64,000 nt of DNA. Origin: Caballeronia humi. GTDB taxonomy: Bacteria > Pseudomonadota > Gammaproteobacteria > Burkholderiales > Burkholderiaceae. Below the pieces are notes generated by a model. The model made no database searches and was not told the DNA's origin. It was given only the letters and a program-made list of their open reading frames with translations. The DNA lies in NCBI RefSeq assembly GCF_001544475.1, contig NZ_FCNW02000020.1:1-64000 (forward strand), read 5' to 3'. A program made the translations under genes and the position numbers. Of this stretch, positions 17,210-26,235 are shown piece after piece. Within the stretch, counting starts at the first letter, position 1. Every line of letters begins with the position of its first letter.

Positions 17210-18505
17210 ATGCGTTCGCTTCGCTTCCGGTTGTCCGCGTGGCTCTCGCTGCTCATCGCCGGCATTGCGGCGGTGGCCGGCGTGATCGCGTTCGAAACCG
17301 CGTTTCGCGAAGCCAACGAACTGCAGGACGGTCAACTGGCGCAAGTCTCCGCACTCGTCACGCCGCGCAGTCTCGCCGCGATGGAGCACGAGGCGCTCGC
17401 AAGCGTGCCGGGCACCGATCATGAAGCGAAGCTCATCGTGCAAACACTCGCCACGCGCGCGCCGCTCACGCTCCCGGCGGCACTCCCCGACGGTATTCAG
17501 ACCGTGAACGTCGCGGGCACGCCGTGGCGCATCGTCGTCAAGACGCTCGATGCTGATACGCGTGTCGTGGTCGGTCAGCAGACTGCAGGGCGCGACGAGA
17601 TTGCGCGGAACAGCGCACTCGCGACGATCATGCCCTTCGTCATGCTCGTGCCTGTATTGATCTTCATGCTCGGCTTCCTCGTGCGGCGCATGTTCATGCC
17701 GCTCACGGCGCTCTCTTCGAGCCTCGACCATCGCACGGAACACGACCTGTCGGAACTGCCCGATGCCGGGCTTCCGAGCGAAATCGTGCCGTTCGTGGTG
17801 GCGATCAACCGGTTGCTCGGGCGCATCGGCCAAACGGTGGCTTTGCAACGCCGCTTCGTCGCCGATGCCGCTCACGAGTTGCGCTCGCCGCTTACCGCAC
17901 TATCGCTGCAGGCAGAACGGCTCGAAGCGACAGAAATGCCGCCGCAGGCACGCGAACGGCTTGCGGCGTTGAAACGTGGCCTCACGAGAGCACGCGTGCT
18001 GATCGAGCAGTTGCTGACGCTCGCGCGCGTGCAGGATCAGGCGAGCGGCCCGACGCACACGCTCTCCATCCAGCACGTATTCCGCCATGTCCTCGAAGAG
18101 TCGATGCCGCTCGCAGAAGCGAAGCGCATCGATATGGGCGTGACGAGCAAGGACGATGTCACGGTGCGCGTACCCGAAGTGGATCTACGGATACTGCTCA
18201 GGAATCTCGTCGATAACGCGATCCGCTATACGCCCGAGGGCGGCCGCATTGATCTGTCGGTGTGCGCGGTCGATGACCAGGCGGTGGTGCGCATCGTCGA
18301 TAGCGGACCGGGCATCGCCCGTGAAGAACGCGAGCGCGTCTTCGACCCGTTCTATCGCGTGATCGGTAACGTGCAGAACGGGTCGGGGCTCGGACTGTCG
18401 ATCGTGCGGAGTATTGCTGCGCGCATCGGCGCGGAGGTCGAACTCGGAGACGCGGCGCCGCACGGCTTGCAAGTCACTGTCACGCTCGCGGGAATTTCTC
18501 ACTGA
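17210..18505 (+). CDS. QseC/PmrB-like sensor histidine kinase without an adjacent regulator
   Basis: 431 residues: N-terminal span (about 8-28), periplasmic sensor part, second span (about 140-160), HAMP-like linker, HisKA with the phosphorylated H222 in AAHELRSPL, and an ATPase domain with DSGPGI and GSGLGLSIV. It starts nine bases after the small exported gene. Kinases of this class normally sit beside a QseB/PmrA-type regulator, and none is present here. Direct-repeat sites of the type those regulators bind occur upstream of this operon and nearby genes. Confidence 0.85.
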   Translation: MRSLRFRLSAWLSLLIAGIAAVAGVIAFETAFREANELQDGQLAQVSALVTPRSLAAMEHEALASVPGTDHEAKLIVQTLATRAPLTLPAALPDGIQTVNVAGTPWRIVVKTLDADTRVVVGQQTAGRDEIARNSALATIMPFVMLVPVLIFMLGFLVRRMFMPLTALSSSLDHRTEHDLSELPDAGLPSEIVPFVVAINRLLGRIGQTVALQRRFVADAAHELRSPLTALSLQAERLEATEMPPQARERLAALKRGLTRARVLIEQLLTLARVQDQASGPTHTLSIQHVFRHVLEESMPLAEAKRIDMGVTSKDDVTVRVPEVDLRILLRNLVDNAIRYTPEGGRIDLSVCAVDDQAVVRIVDSGPGIAREERERVFDPFYRVIGNVQNGSGLGLSIVRSIAARIGAEVELGDAAPHGLQVTVTLAGISH

Positions 18506-18631
18506 CCGGAGCGCGAGCATGTGTGACCCTGCCTCCCCGATGACGCGAAGCGGGGACCATGATCGCGCGCGAGCACGACCTGTGCGAGCGAACACAGCAT
18601 CAGGCCCACAAGCGCCCTCGTCAGCATTCTG

Positions 18632-18901
18632 TTACTGCGCAGCATGCACAACCTGCGCGGCGTTCCTTGCGTTGTCTTGCGCAACGCTTCGCTCGTTCAT
18701 CGCCTGCACCTTCGCTTCAGCCGATTGAATCGCACTCGGATAGTCGGCGTCATGCGTGCTCGGCCGATAGCCCGCTGCTTCCATTTGCACCAGGTCCGCG
18801 CGCACTTGTGCACGGGTGAGTTGTCCGTCCGCAGCATGCGCGAACGATGCGAAAGGCGCGAGAATCGCAGCCGCCAGTAGAGTGCACAGAGTCTTTTTCA
18901 T
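18632..18901 (-). CDS. DUF4148 periplasmic protein, second copy
   Basis: 89 residues with signal peptide (cleavage near AHAAD), then TRAQVRADLVQMEAAGYRP and a DYPSAIQSAEAKVQAM segment, the same core as the 8885-9196 protein. It lies downstream of the IrlS-like kinase gene but has its own upstream region with the shared 18-bp motif, so it may be a target of that two-component system. Role unknown. Confidence 0.85.
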   Translation of the reverse strand: MKKTLCTLLAAAILAPFASFAHAADGQLTRAQVRADLVQMEAAGYRPSTHDADYPSAIQSAEAKVQAMNERSVAQDNARNAAQVVHAAQ

Positions 18902-19000
18902 GTCAGGTCACCTTGTCGAAAGTAGAGAACGCCGCTCATTGATTCAGTGGCGTTGTGTCTATTTTCGGCGGCGGACGCTGGCGCGATGCTGACCGTTACG

Positions 19001-19018
19001 TTACAAGATCGTTATCTT
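19001..19018. promoter_or_regulatory. 18-bp motif upstream of the second DUF4148 gene
   Basis: TTACAAGATCGTTATCTT lies about 100 bp upstream of the start at 18901. It matches the site near the first DUF4148 gene at 14 of 18 positions, and the site upstream of the IrlR-like regulator at 12 of 18. Confidence 0.45.
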
Positions 19019-19031
19019 GCGATACGGCGAT

Positions 19032-20441
19032 TCATCGGGGAAGTGGGAACGTCAGAACGAATCGCGTGCAGCGTGCATCGCTTTGCGCATGCACGCTGCC
19101 GCCATGCAGTTCCATGATCGTCTTCACGATGGCGAGCCCCAGCCCGGACGATCCGCTCGAAGTACTACCGCTCGTACGTGACGGATCGCCGCGATAGAAG
19201 CGATCGAAGATGCGCTCGAGTAACGCGGGATCGATCGGCGGCCCTTCGTTTTCCACGGTCACGAGCAGCGCATCCGAGGTTGGATGCGCGCCGAGCGTGA
19301 TCGATGCGTCGCGCGGGGTGTAACGCACGGCATTGGCAAGCAGGTTGCTCACCGCGCGCCTGAACAGCTCGACATCCGCTTTGAGAAGCCCGGAACCCTG
19401 CACACAAAGATGCACGCCGGCCTCCTCCGCGAGTCCTTCGAAGTATTCCGCGATGTGCTGCAACTCCTCGCCGACATCGAACTCGCGCGCATTGCGCGCG
19501 AATTGCGGATGCTGCGCGCGCGCGAGAAACAACACGTTCTCGATCATTCGGGAAAGACGGTCGCATTCCTCCAGGTTCGAGGCGAGAAGCATTTGATATT
19601 CGTCGCCTGAGCGTGGCCTTGCGAGCGCAACTTCGGTTGCCCCACGCATATTGGCGAGCGGCGTGCGCATGTCATGCGCGAGATCGGCCGTGAATTGCGA
19701 AAGCCGCTGGAAGCTGCGCTCGAGGCCCGCAAACATCGAATTCAGCGACGTCACAAGCGGCTCCAATTCGCTCGGAACCTGCTTCACGGCGATGCGCGTG
19801 TCGAGCCGGTCAACGGTCACCGCGCCCGCACTTCGCGCAATGTCGCGCAGCGGCTTCAGCGCATTGCGCACCACGACGTAGCCAATGCCAAATGTGAGCA
19901 GCACGCCGGCGATCCCCACCATCCAGAGGCGGTCGCGGTAGTGATCGAGGAGCAGCCACCGGTCGCGCATGTTGCGCGTGATGACAACGGTGGCAATCGA
20001 GCCGTCCTTCAGTTGTGCGTCGGCTGCGAGGCTTCGCACTGGGTCGCCATTCTTTGTCGTGAAGGCGGCGATCGAATTCGGTGTGATCTTGTCCATCGCG
20101 GGCACGCGCTCGGTTGGCAGTGGCACGCGTGCGATGTCCGCATCGAGATTGTGCTCGAGCAGGAGCCGGGCCGAGCGATCCACGATCCTGATCGACAGCG
20201 CCTCGTTGCCCAGCACCTGGCTTTCGAGCCGCTCACGATACGTGTAGATATCCGCGAAGTCGTGCAGTTCATCGAGCAGCCTGCGCGTGTGCCGAGCCGC
20301 AAGCACGATGTCGAGATCGTCCTGTACGCGCACCTGGCGCTCCAGACCGTAGTACACGAAACTGCCGACCAGTGCGAACACGGCGAGCGTGGTGGCGGCG
20401 AACGCGAGCGCGAGCGTCGTCGTCAGCGAGCGGGAGCGCAT
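19032..20441 (-). CDS. Heavy-metal-type sensor histidine kinase (IrlS/CusS-like)
   Basis: 469 residues: N-terminal span (about 8-32), periplasmic domain to about 170, second span (about 172-192), HAMP linker, HisKA with H256 in LAHDMRTPLA, and an ATPase domain ending with GSSGLGLAIV. The order matches metal-sensing kinases such as IrlS and CusS, which respond to copper, zinc or cadmium. Its start overlaps the stop of the regulator gene by one base, so the pair is co-translated. The signal is not proven by sequence. Confidence 0.85.
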   Translation of the reverse strand: MRSRSLTTTLALAFAATTLAVFALVGSFVYYGLERQVRVQDDLDIVLAARHTRRLLDELHDFADIYTYRERLESQVLGNEALSIRIVDRSARLLLEHNLDADIARVPLPTERVPAMDKITPNSIAAFTTKNGDPVRSLAADAQLKDGSIATVVITRNMRDRWLLLDHYRDRLWMVGIAGVLLTFGIGYVVVRNALKPLRDIARSAGAVTVDRLDTRIAVKQVPSELEPLVTSLNSMFAGLERSFQRLSQFTADLAHDMRTPLANMRGATEVALARPRSGDEYQMLLASNLEECDRLSRMIENVLFLARAQHPQFARNAREFDVGEELQHIAEYFEGLAEEAGVHLCVQGSGLLKADVELFRRAVSNLLANAVRYTPRDASITLGAHPTSDALLVTVENEGPPIDPALLERIFDRFYRGDPSRTSGSTSSGSSGLGLAIVKTIMELHGGSVHAQSDARCTRFVLTFPLPR

Positions 20442-21118
20442 CAGTCCGTCTCTGGCACGTTGATCACGTAGCCGACGCCGCGCACCGTCTGGATCAGCTT
20501 GACCTCGAAGTCGTCGTCGATTTTCGCGCGCAGTCGGCGGATCGCGACTTCCACGACGTTCGTGTCGCTGTCGAAGTTCATGTCCCAGACGTATGACGCG
20601 ATCTGCGTGCGGCTTAGTACTTCGCCGTGCCGCCGCGCCAGCAATTGCAGCAGCGCGAATTCGCGCGGCGTGAGGTCGATGCGCTTGCCCGCGCGGCGCA
20701 CCTTGCGGCGCGTCACGTCGATCTCCAGATCGCCCACCGTGATCAGATCGGTTTCGCGCGGCGGTCCGCGGCGCGCGAGTGACCGCACTCTCGCGAGCAA
20801 CTCGACGAACGCGAACGGCTTGACCAGATAATCGTCGGCGCCGAGTTCGAGTCCGCGCACGCGGTCGGTGACGTCGTCGCGCGCGGTGAGGAAGAGGACC
20901 GGCGTTGTTTTCGTCGCGCGCAATTCCCGCACGACGGTCCAGCCGTCCATGCTGGGCAACATGACGTCGAGCACGATCACGTCGTAGTTCTCTTCCTTCG
21001 CGAGTATCAGCCCTTCCGCGCCGTCGGACACGACGTCAACGAGATAGCCCGCTTCCTCAAGCCCCTTTTTGATGTAGGCGCCTGCTTTCAGTTCGTCTTC
21101 TACGACCAGGATTCGCAT
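20441..21118 (-). CDS. Heavy-metal-type response regulator (IrlR/CusR-like, OmpR family)
   Basis: 225 residues, the standard length. The receiver domain has the phospho-acceptor D51 in VIVLDVMLP and K100 in YLVKPF. The C-terminal winged helix carries [19 protein letters not shown] and ends with the RGVGYVI motif. GAGGCGG lies before the ATG. Partner of the downstream kinase. An 18-bp motif upstream recurs before both DUF4148 genes and is a candidate binding site. Confidence 0.88.
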   Translation of the reverse strand: MRILVVEDELKAGAYIKKGLEEAGYLVDVVSDGAEGLILAKEENYDVIVLDVMLPSMDGWTVVRELRATKTTPVLFLTARDDVTDRVRGLELGADDYLVKPFAFVELLARVRSLARRGPPRETDLITVGDLEIDVTRRKVRRAGKRIDLTPREFALLQLLARRHGEVLSRTQIASYVWDMNFDSDTNVVEVAIRRLRAKIDDDFEVKLIQTVRGVGYVINVPETD

Positions 21119-21419
21119 GAGTGCCGCCTCGTTTCCAGCTATCGGAATGGAGGATGTTACGCGATCGGATCAGGGCGAAATTACGAAACTGTCATGTTGC
21201 CGCTGCTGACGGCGTCTGATCCCGCCCTCGATCTGCGTCATCTCGGGCGGCAGCGCGAGGAGATCCGGCCTGCATAAGTTTCGAACACTCGCTCAAGTGG
21301 GGTGGGCGTATCATTTCGACCATGGTGTCTCAGCGGGACGCAGCGCAATGTCCCCGTCTTGTAGACAGCGAATCGCGCCCGGGGGCGACCCGGACGTCAA
21401 GAGCAGCCAGGAGCAGCCG
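21119..21419. other. Divergent spacer between the regulator pair and the MalT fragment
   Basis: About 300 bp without a gene. It contains the motif at 21181-21198, and AGGAG just before the 21420 start. Nothing else was recognised. Confidence 0.4.
21181..21198. promoter_or_regulatory. 18-bp motif upstream of the IrlR-like regulator
   Basis: TTACGAAACTGTCATGTT lies about 65 bp upstream of the regulator start. It is the weakest of the three copies (12 of 18 positions against either of the others) but is placed where autoregulation would be expected. Confidence 0.4.
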
Positions 21420-21797
21420 ATGCACGTGACAGAAGCGACGCCCTCAAGAAGCGCGCCCCTCTTCCTCGCGACGAAGGTGCTTCCGCCGCGCCTGCCCGCC
21501 GGCTTGATCGATCGGCCACGGCTCGTCTCGCTCGCCGGAAGAGCGCAAGACAAACGCCTCACTGTCATCAAGGCGCCGGCCGGCTTTGGCAAGACATCTC
21601 TTGCGCTCACGTGGATCGACCCGCTGACCGCGAGCGGCGCCTTCGTGGCGTGGCTCTCGCTCGATTCCGACGACGACGAACCCGCGCGCTTCTTCCATCA
21701 TCTGGCGCAGGCGTTACGCAACGCGTGCGAGCGCGTCGGCGCCTCCGCGATCGGCCTCACCACCGGGGCGTCGCTCGTGCCCGCGCGCTCGGTGTAG
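21420..21797 (+). pseudogene. Truncated MalT-like LuxR-family regulator
   Basis: Starts at ATG 21420 with AGGAG upstream and opens like a MalT-type ATPase regulator: LFLATKVLPPRLPAGLIDRP, then the Walker A motif APAGFGKTSLA and VAWLSLDSDDDEP. After 125 residues the frame stops. Relatives run to about 900 residues with a C-terminal LuxR helix-turn-helix, none of which remains. Downstream sequence to 21998 does not resume the domain in any frame I could recognise, so this looks like a deletion rather than a simple nonsense mutation. Confidence 0.75.
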
Positions 21798-21998
21798 ACG
21801 AACGTCTTTGCGAACTCGTACACGAAGCCGAACGAAGCGACGTGCGTCCCTCGTGGACCGGAGAGGCGCTGTTGGCCGAATTACACGCCGCTGCGAACGG
21901 CGTTTGCGCAATCGGTCAGCGGCTGCAAGCGTGGAACGAACGCCCATGCATCGGGTGTCCGGTCAGCGAGCGAACGCGCAGCGCCGCGAGCGCGGCGC

Positions 21999-22943
21999 TC
22001 ACTGCGCCTCGCCGCCGGCCATCGTTTCAATGATGGCCTGAAGCTGCGCACTCATCGGTAGGTTGAGGCTGGTGCCCGACGGCAGACGGCGCAGGAACCA
22101 GCGCGTATATTGGCGATCGATTTCTCCATCCGCCGCAAGCTCCTGGAATGTATCCTTCACGACCTGCGCAAGCTGCGGGTCGTCCTTGCGGAACATGATT
22201 CCGTACGGGTCGTACGAGAGATAATCGCCAACGACGCGATACTCCGCCCCCGCGCTGGCATGCTCCGCGATCAGGCCATACAGCAGGACGTCATCGGTGG
22301 CGAACGCGTCGGCCTGGCCGTCCGCCACCTCGGCAAAGCCCTGCGCGTGGTCAGGCACCACCTGCAACTGAATCCCGAGCTTGAACCGCCGGTCCAGGGC
22401 CCGCAGCGCGTTCTCGTTCGTGGTCCCGGCGGTCACGGCGACCTTCTTGCCCGCGAGGTCTCGAAACGACCCGACCGTCGAGCCTTTTTTCACCATCACT
22501 TTTGTGCCGGCCACGAAAAAGATCGGCGAGAAAGCTACGCGCTTCTGACGCTCCAGGTTGCTGGTGGTAGAGCCGCATTCCAGATCGACCCGCCCGCTAA
22601 CCACCGCGTCAATGCGGTTGTCGGAGGTGACAGGCACCCAGCGGATGGTCAGCGTCCGGTTGACCGCGGTCTCGATCGCCGACACCAGTGACTTGCACAG
22701 TTCGATCGAATAGCCGATCGGCTCGTTGCGCGCATTAAGATACGAAAACGGGACGGAGGCATCGCGGTAGCCCAGCGCGATGATGCCGGAATTTCGCGCT
22801 TTGGACAGCGTGCCGGTCAGTGCAGCCGGCGAGAAGCTGTCGGGAGTCGAGCGGGACGGCTGCGCGTCCTCTGCCCGCGCTGCGGCACCGGCAACCAGCA
22901 GCCCTGCGATGGCCAGCATCCACCAGAATCGCGGCGTCTTCAT
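21999..22943 (-). CDS. Periplasmic amino-acid binding protein (GltI-like), no ABC partner
   Basis: 314 residues with a signal peptide (cleavage near ARAED) and the type-3 solute-binding fold: GIIALGYRDASVPFSYLN, IGYSIELCKSL, VDLECGSTTSNLERQKRV and GKKVAVTAGTTNENAL. These are the marks of glutamate/aspartate-type ABC binding proteins. No ABC permease or ATPase gene is beside it. It starts 13 bp after the end of a dicarboxylate/amino-acid symporter on the same strand, which is an unusual partner. Confidence 0.85.
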   Translation of the reverse strand: MKTPRFWWMLAIAGLLVAGAAARAEDAQPSRSTPDSFSPAALTGTLSKARNSGIIALGYRDASVPFSYLNARNEPIGYSIELCKSLVSAIETAVNRTLTIRWVPVTSDNRIDAVVSGRVDLECGSTTSNLERQKRVAFSPIFFVAGTKVMVKKGSTVGSFRDLAGKKVAVTAGTTNENALRALDRRFKLGIQLQVVPDHAQGFAEVADGQADAFATDDVLLYGLIAEHASAGAEYRVVGDYLSYDPYGIMFRKDDPQLAQVVKDTFQELAADGEIDRQYTRWFLRRLPSGTSLNLPMSAQLQAIIETMAGGEAQ

Positions 22944-22956
22944 GGCTCGGCCCCTG

Positions 22957-24264
22957 TCAGCTTTCGGCCGGGTGGGCGATCGTAGCGTCGAGTTCGGTAT
23001 CGAGGCGTGCCGCGTTGGCCTCGGCGTCGGCTTCCGACAACAATTCCCCTTCCCACTTGGCGACCACCGCGCTCGCGATTGAGTTACCCACCGCGTTCGT
23101 GGCCGAACGGCCCATGTCGAGGAACGTGTCCACGCCCAGGATCAGCAGCAGCCCGGCCTCGGGGATGCCGAACTGGTTGAGCGTGGCGGCGATCACCACC
23201 AGCGAAGCACGCGGCACGCCGGCCATTCCTTTGGACGTCAGCATCAGGACGAGCAGCATCGTCAACTGCGTACCCAGCGAGAGGTGGATGTTGTATGCCT
23301 GGGCGATGAACAGCGTCGCAAAGGTGCAATACATCATGGAGCCGTCGAGGTTGAACGAGTACCCCATCGGCATGACGAAGCTGGAGATCTTGCGCTTCAC
23401 GCCGAAGCGGTCGAGCGCATCGAGGATCTTCGGATACGCGGCCTCGGAACTCGCGGTCGCGAATGAAAGCATGAACGCCTCGCGAATCAGCGCCAGCAGT
23501 TTGAGTACGCGCGGCCCGAGGAACAGGAAGCCGGCCGCCGCGAGCAACCCCCACAACAGGAACAGGCTGAGATAGAAGTCTCCCATGAAGACCGCGAACT
23601 TGAGCAGGATCGTCAACCCGTTGACCGCCACGGTAGAGGCCATCGCCGCCATTACTGCCAGCGGGGCGAGCTTCATCACGTAACCGGTGATCTTGAGCAT
23701 GACGTGCGAAAGCTGGTCGATCGCGCCTACGAGAATCTTCGCCTTGTCCCCCAGCGCGGCGAGCGCGACGCCGAAGAACATCGAGAACACCACGATCTGC
23801 AGGACCTCGTTGTTGGTCATCGCCTCGGCGAAGGACCTGGGGACCATGTGGCCAACGAAGTCCTTCAGCGTGAACTTGGAGGTCGCGAGGTTCGCCGACG
23901 CGCCGATGTCGGGGAGCGGCAGTCCGAGGTTCTCGCCGGGCCGCAGCAGATTGGACATGAAAAGTCCAAGGAGCAGCGAGACCAGCGACGCCGTGACAAA
24001 CCAGCCAAGCGCCTTGGCGAACACGCGTCCGACCGAGGCCGCGTCCCCCATATGCGCAATCCCGACGACCAGCGTCGAAAAGACGAGCGGGCCAATCACC
24101 ATCTTGATGAGACGCAGAAACACGTCCGACACGAGCGAAATGTAGCCCGCGATCTCGGTAGCCACCTTTCTGTCCGGAAAGCTCGAGTAGATCATGTAGC
24201 CGATTCCGATGCCCACCAGCATCGCGATCAGAATCCAGATGGCTGCGGAATTCTTTCTGTTCAT
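22957..24264 (-). CDS. Dicarboxylate/amino acid:cation symporter (DAACS family, DctA/GltP-like)
   Basis: 435 residues with eight or so hydrophobic spans and two re-entrant regions. Family motifs include SSEAAYPKILDALDRFGV, where serines line the first hairpin, and MPMGYSFNLDGSMMY, the transport core. It imports C4-dicarboxylates or acidic amino acids with sodium or protons. The start at 24264 is set by GGAGG at good spacing; an in-frame ATG at 24282 lies upstream of that site. It is the first gene of a two-gene operon with a periplasmic binding protein. Confidence 0.88.
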   Translation of the reverse strand: MNRKNSAAIWILIAMLVGIGIGYMIYSSFPDRKVATEIAGYISLVSDVFLRLIKMVIGPLVFSTLVVGIAHMGDAASVGRVFAKALGWFVTASLVSLLLGLFMSNLLRPGENLGLPLPDIGASANLATSKFTLKDFVGHMVPRSFAEAMTNNEVLQIVVFSMFFGVALAALGDKAKILVGAIDQLSHVMLKITGYVMKLAPLAVMAAMASTVAVNGLTILLKFAVFMGDFYLSLFLLWGLLAAAGFLFLGPRVLKLLALIREAFMLSFATASSEAAYPKILDALDRFGVKRKISSFVMPMGYSFNLDGSMMYCTFATLFIAQAYNIHLSLGTQLTMLLVLMLTSKGMAGVPRASLVVIAATLNQFGIPEAGLLLILGVDTFLDMGRSATNAVGNSIASAVVAKWEGELLSEADAEANAARLDTELDATIAHPAES

Positions 24265-24632
24265 CTCGAGGCCTCCATTCACTACGCGTGCAATTGCGGA
24301 TGGGAAGGTCTGAACAGGATACGACAGAAGCGACCCGGGATGGAATTAGCTGTATCGAAGGCAGTGTGCGGCCTCGGACAATCGCTCGTCGGCGCGACGC
24401 GTTGCAGGAGGGCAAAGATTGTGCCCATTCGATGCAGGCAAGCACGAAGCGGGATACGTGAAAAGCGGGGGGCGCGGTATCTGCTTCAGGCGGTTTGATC
24501 CGTTCGAGAGAGGCTTCCGCTTGCACGGATCACATCGCGATAGCCGGGCGCCTTCGAAATGCACCGCATCAGAGTAGGTACGATGTCGGAGGCAAAAGCC
24601 ATCTATCCGCCACTTGTGGAACCATTCGGCTG
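24265..24632. other. Spacer with no gene recognised
   Basis: About 370 bp between the symporter start and the end of the sugar transporter ATPase gene. It should contain the symporter promoter on the minus strand. I saw no clear -35/-10 pair, repeat or coding remnant. Confidence 0.4.
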
Positions 24633-26174
24633 CTACGCAACGAACCCCGTTGGCTTGACCTCGGGATGCGCCGGGTCGGCATGTTCGAGCGCGGCGAGTG
24701 ACATGATGCGCTCCTCGGAGGCGTCATCGAAGCTGATCTCTCCTGCAAGATGGCCCGCGCGCATGACGAGAATGCGGTCCGAGATCGTCAGTATCTCGGG
24801 CAAGTCGCTCGAGATCACCAGGATCGCGAGGCCTCCATGCGCAAGCTCGCGCATGAGCGCGTAGATCTCCGCTTTCGTTCCGACATCGACGCCGCGCGTG
24901 GGTTCATCCACGATCAGCACACGCGGTTTCGACGCCAGCCATTTCGCGAGCACCACTTTCTGCTGGTTACCGCCGCTCAGCAGGCCGACGAGTTGCTCGA
25001 CCGACGGTGTCTTGATCTGGAAACGCCCCACGTAGCCCTCGATCATGCGCGACTCGCGCATCGGCCGAATGACGCTCGCGGTCGAGAGCCGGCCAAGACC
25101 GAGCGCGGCGAGCGACAGGTTGCTGCCCACCGACATCCCGAGCACGAGCCCCTGGTCCTTGCGGTCCTCGGGAACCAGTCCGATGCCGAGCTTCATGGCG
25201 TCGCGCGGCTTCCTTACGTTGACCGGCTTGCCTTCGACCGACACGGTTCCGGCCGTCGGTGGTGGCGCGCCGAAGATGCCCATCGCAACCTCGGAGCGGC
25301 CGGCCCCGACCAGTCCCGCGAGACCCACGATCTCGCCCCGCCGCAACGCGAAGGACACGTCTCGGTAGCGTTCGTCGTCGCCCAGGCCCTCCACCGCCAG
25401 GACAATCGGCTGGTCGCCGTGCTCGGGCCGGATGCGCCGCACTTCGGCTAGATCGCGCCCCACCATCAGGCGCACTACTTCGTCCGGAGAAGTGTCCGTG
25501 AGCCGCGCTGTGCGCACATGCTTGCCGTCGCGCAGCACGGTCACGGCATCGCAATTGTCGAACACTTCGCGCATGCGATGCGAGATATAGAGGATCGTGA
25601 CGCCTCGCGCGCGCAGGTCGTGCACGACCTTGAAGAGCGTCAGCGAATCAGCTTCGGACAGACTCGACGTGGGTTCGTCGAGAATCAAAAGACGGGGCTC
25701 GTGGATCAGCGCCTTGCAGATCTCGATCAGTTGCTGCTGCGCGATCGTCAGGTCGCCAAGGCGCGTGTCGGGATCGAGCGTGATGCCGAGCCGTTCCATC
25801 GCCGCGCGCGCCTTCGCGATCAGCACGCCGCGATCCACCAGCACGCGCGCCACGCGCGGCTCCGCGCCGAGGAAGATGTTCTCCGCCACCGTCATGTTCG
25901 GCGCGAGCATCAGTTCCTGGAACACGATCGAAATGCCCTGGCGCGCGGCGTCGCGCGTGCCGGAGAGTTGTAGCTCGTGGCCGTCGAATACCAGTCGCCC
26001 GGAGGTCGGCGAATGCGCGCCCGCGATCACCTGCATCAAGGTCGACTTGCCGGCGCCGTTCTCGCCCATGACCGCGTGCACGGTCCCCGCCTCGACTTCG
26101 AAGGAGACATCCTGCAACGCCTTGACGCCCGGATAGGTCTTTGAAACATGTTCAACGCTCAAAAGCACGGTCAT
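24633..26174 (-). CDS. Sugar ABC transporter ATPase (RbsA-type, two ATPase domains)
   Basis: 513 residues made of two ABC domains in tandem. The first has Walker A GENGAGKST (about 37-45) and LILDEPTSSL; the second keeps LSGGNQQKVVLAKWL and LIVDEPTRGVD, with the altered Walker A region typical of RbsA-like proteins. It energises import of a monosaccharide or polyol by the permease and binding protein encoded just upstream. Last gene of the permease, binding protein, ATPase order. Confidence 0.9.
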   Translation of the reverse strand: MTVLLSVEHVSKTYPGVKALQDVSFEVEAGTVHAVMGENGAGKSTLMQVIAGAHSPTSGRLVFDGHELQLSGTRDAARQGISIVFQELMLAPNMTVAENIFLGAEPRVARVLVDRGVLIAKARAAMERLGITLDPDTRLGDLTIAQQQLIEICKALIHEPRLLILDEPTSSLSEADSLTLFKVVHDLRARGVTILYISHRMREVFDNCDAVTVLRDGKHVRTARLTDTSPDEVVRLMVGRDLAEVRRIRPEHGDQPIVLAVEGLGDDERYRDVSFALRRGEIVGLAGLVGAGRSEVAMGIFGAPPPTAGTVSVEGKPVNVRKPRDAMKLGIGLVPEDRKDQGLVLGMSVGSNLSLAALGLGRLSTASVIRPMRESRMIEGYVGRFQIKTPSVEQLVGLLSGGNQQKVVLAKWLASKPRVLIVDEPTRGVDVGTKAEIYALMRELAHGGLAILVISSDLPEILTISDRILVMRAGHLAGEISFDDASEERIMSLAALEHADPAHPEVKPTGFVA

Positions 26175-26235
26175 GGCGGCACTCGTTGCAAGGAATACGC
26201 GGGACGGTCCTCGCAGGCGCGGTCCCGCGCGAGGG

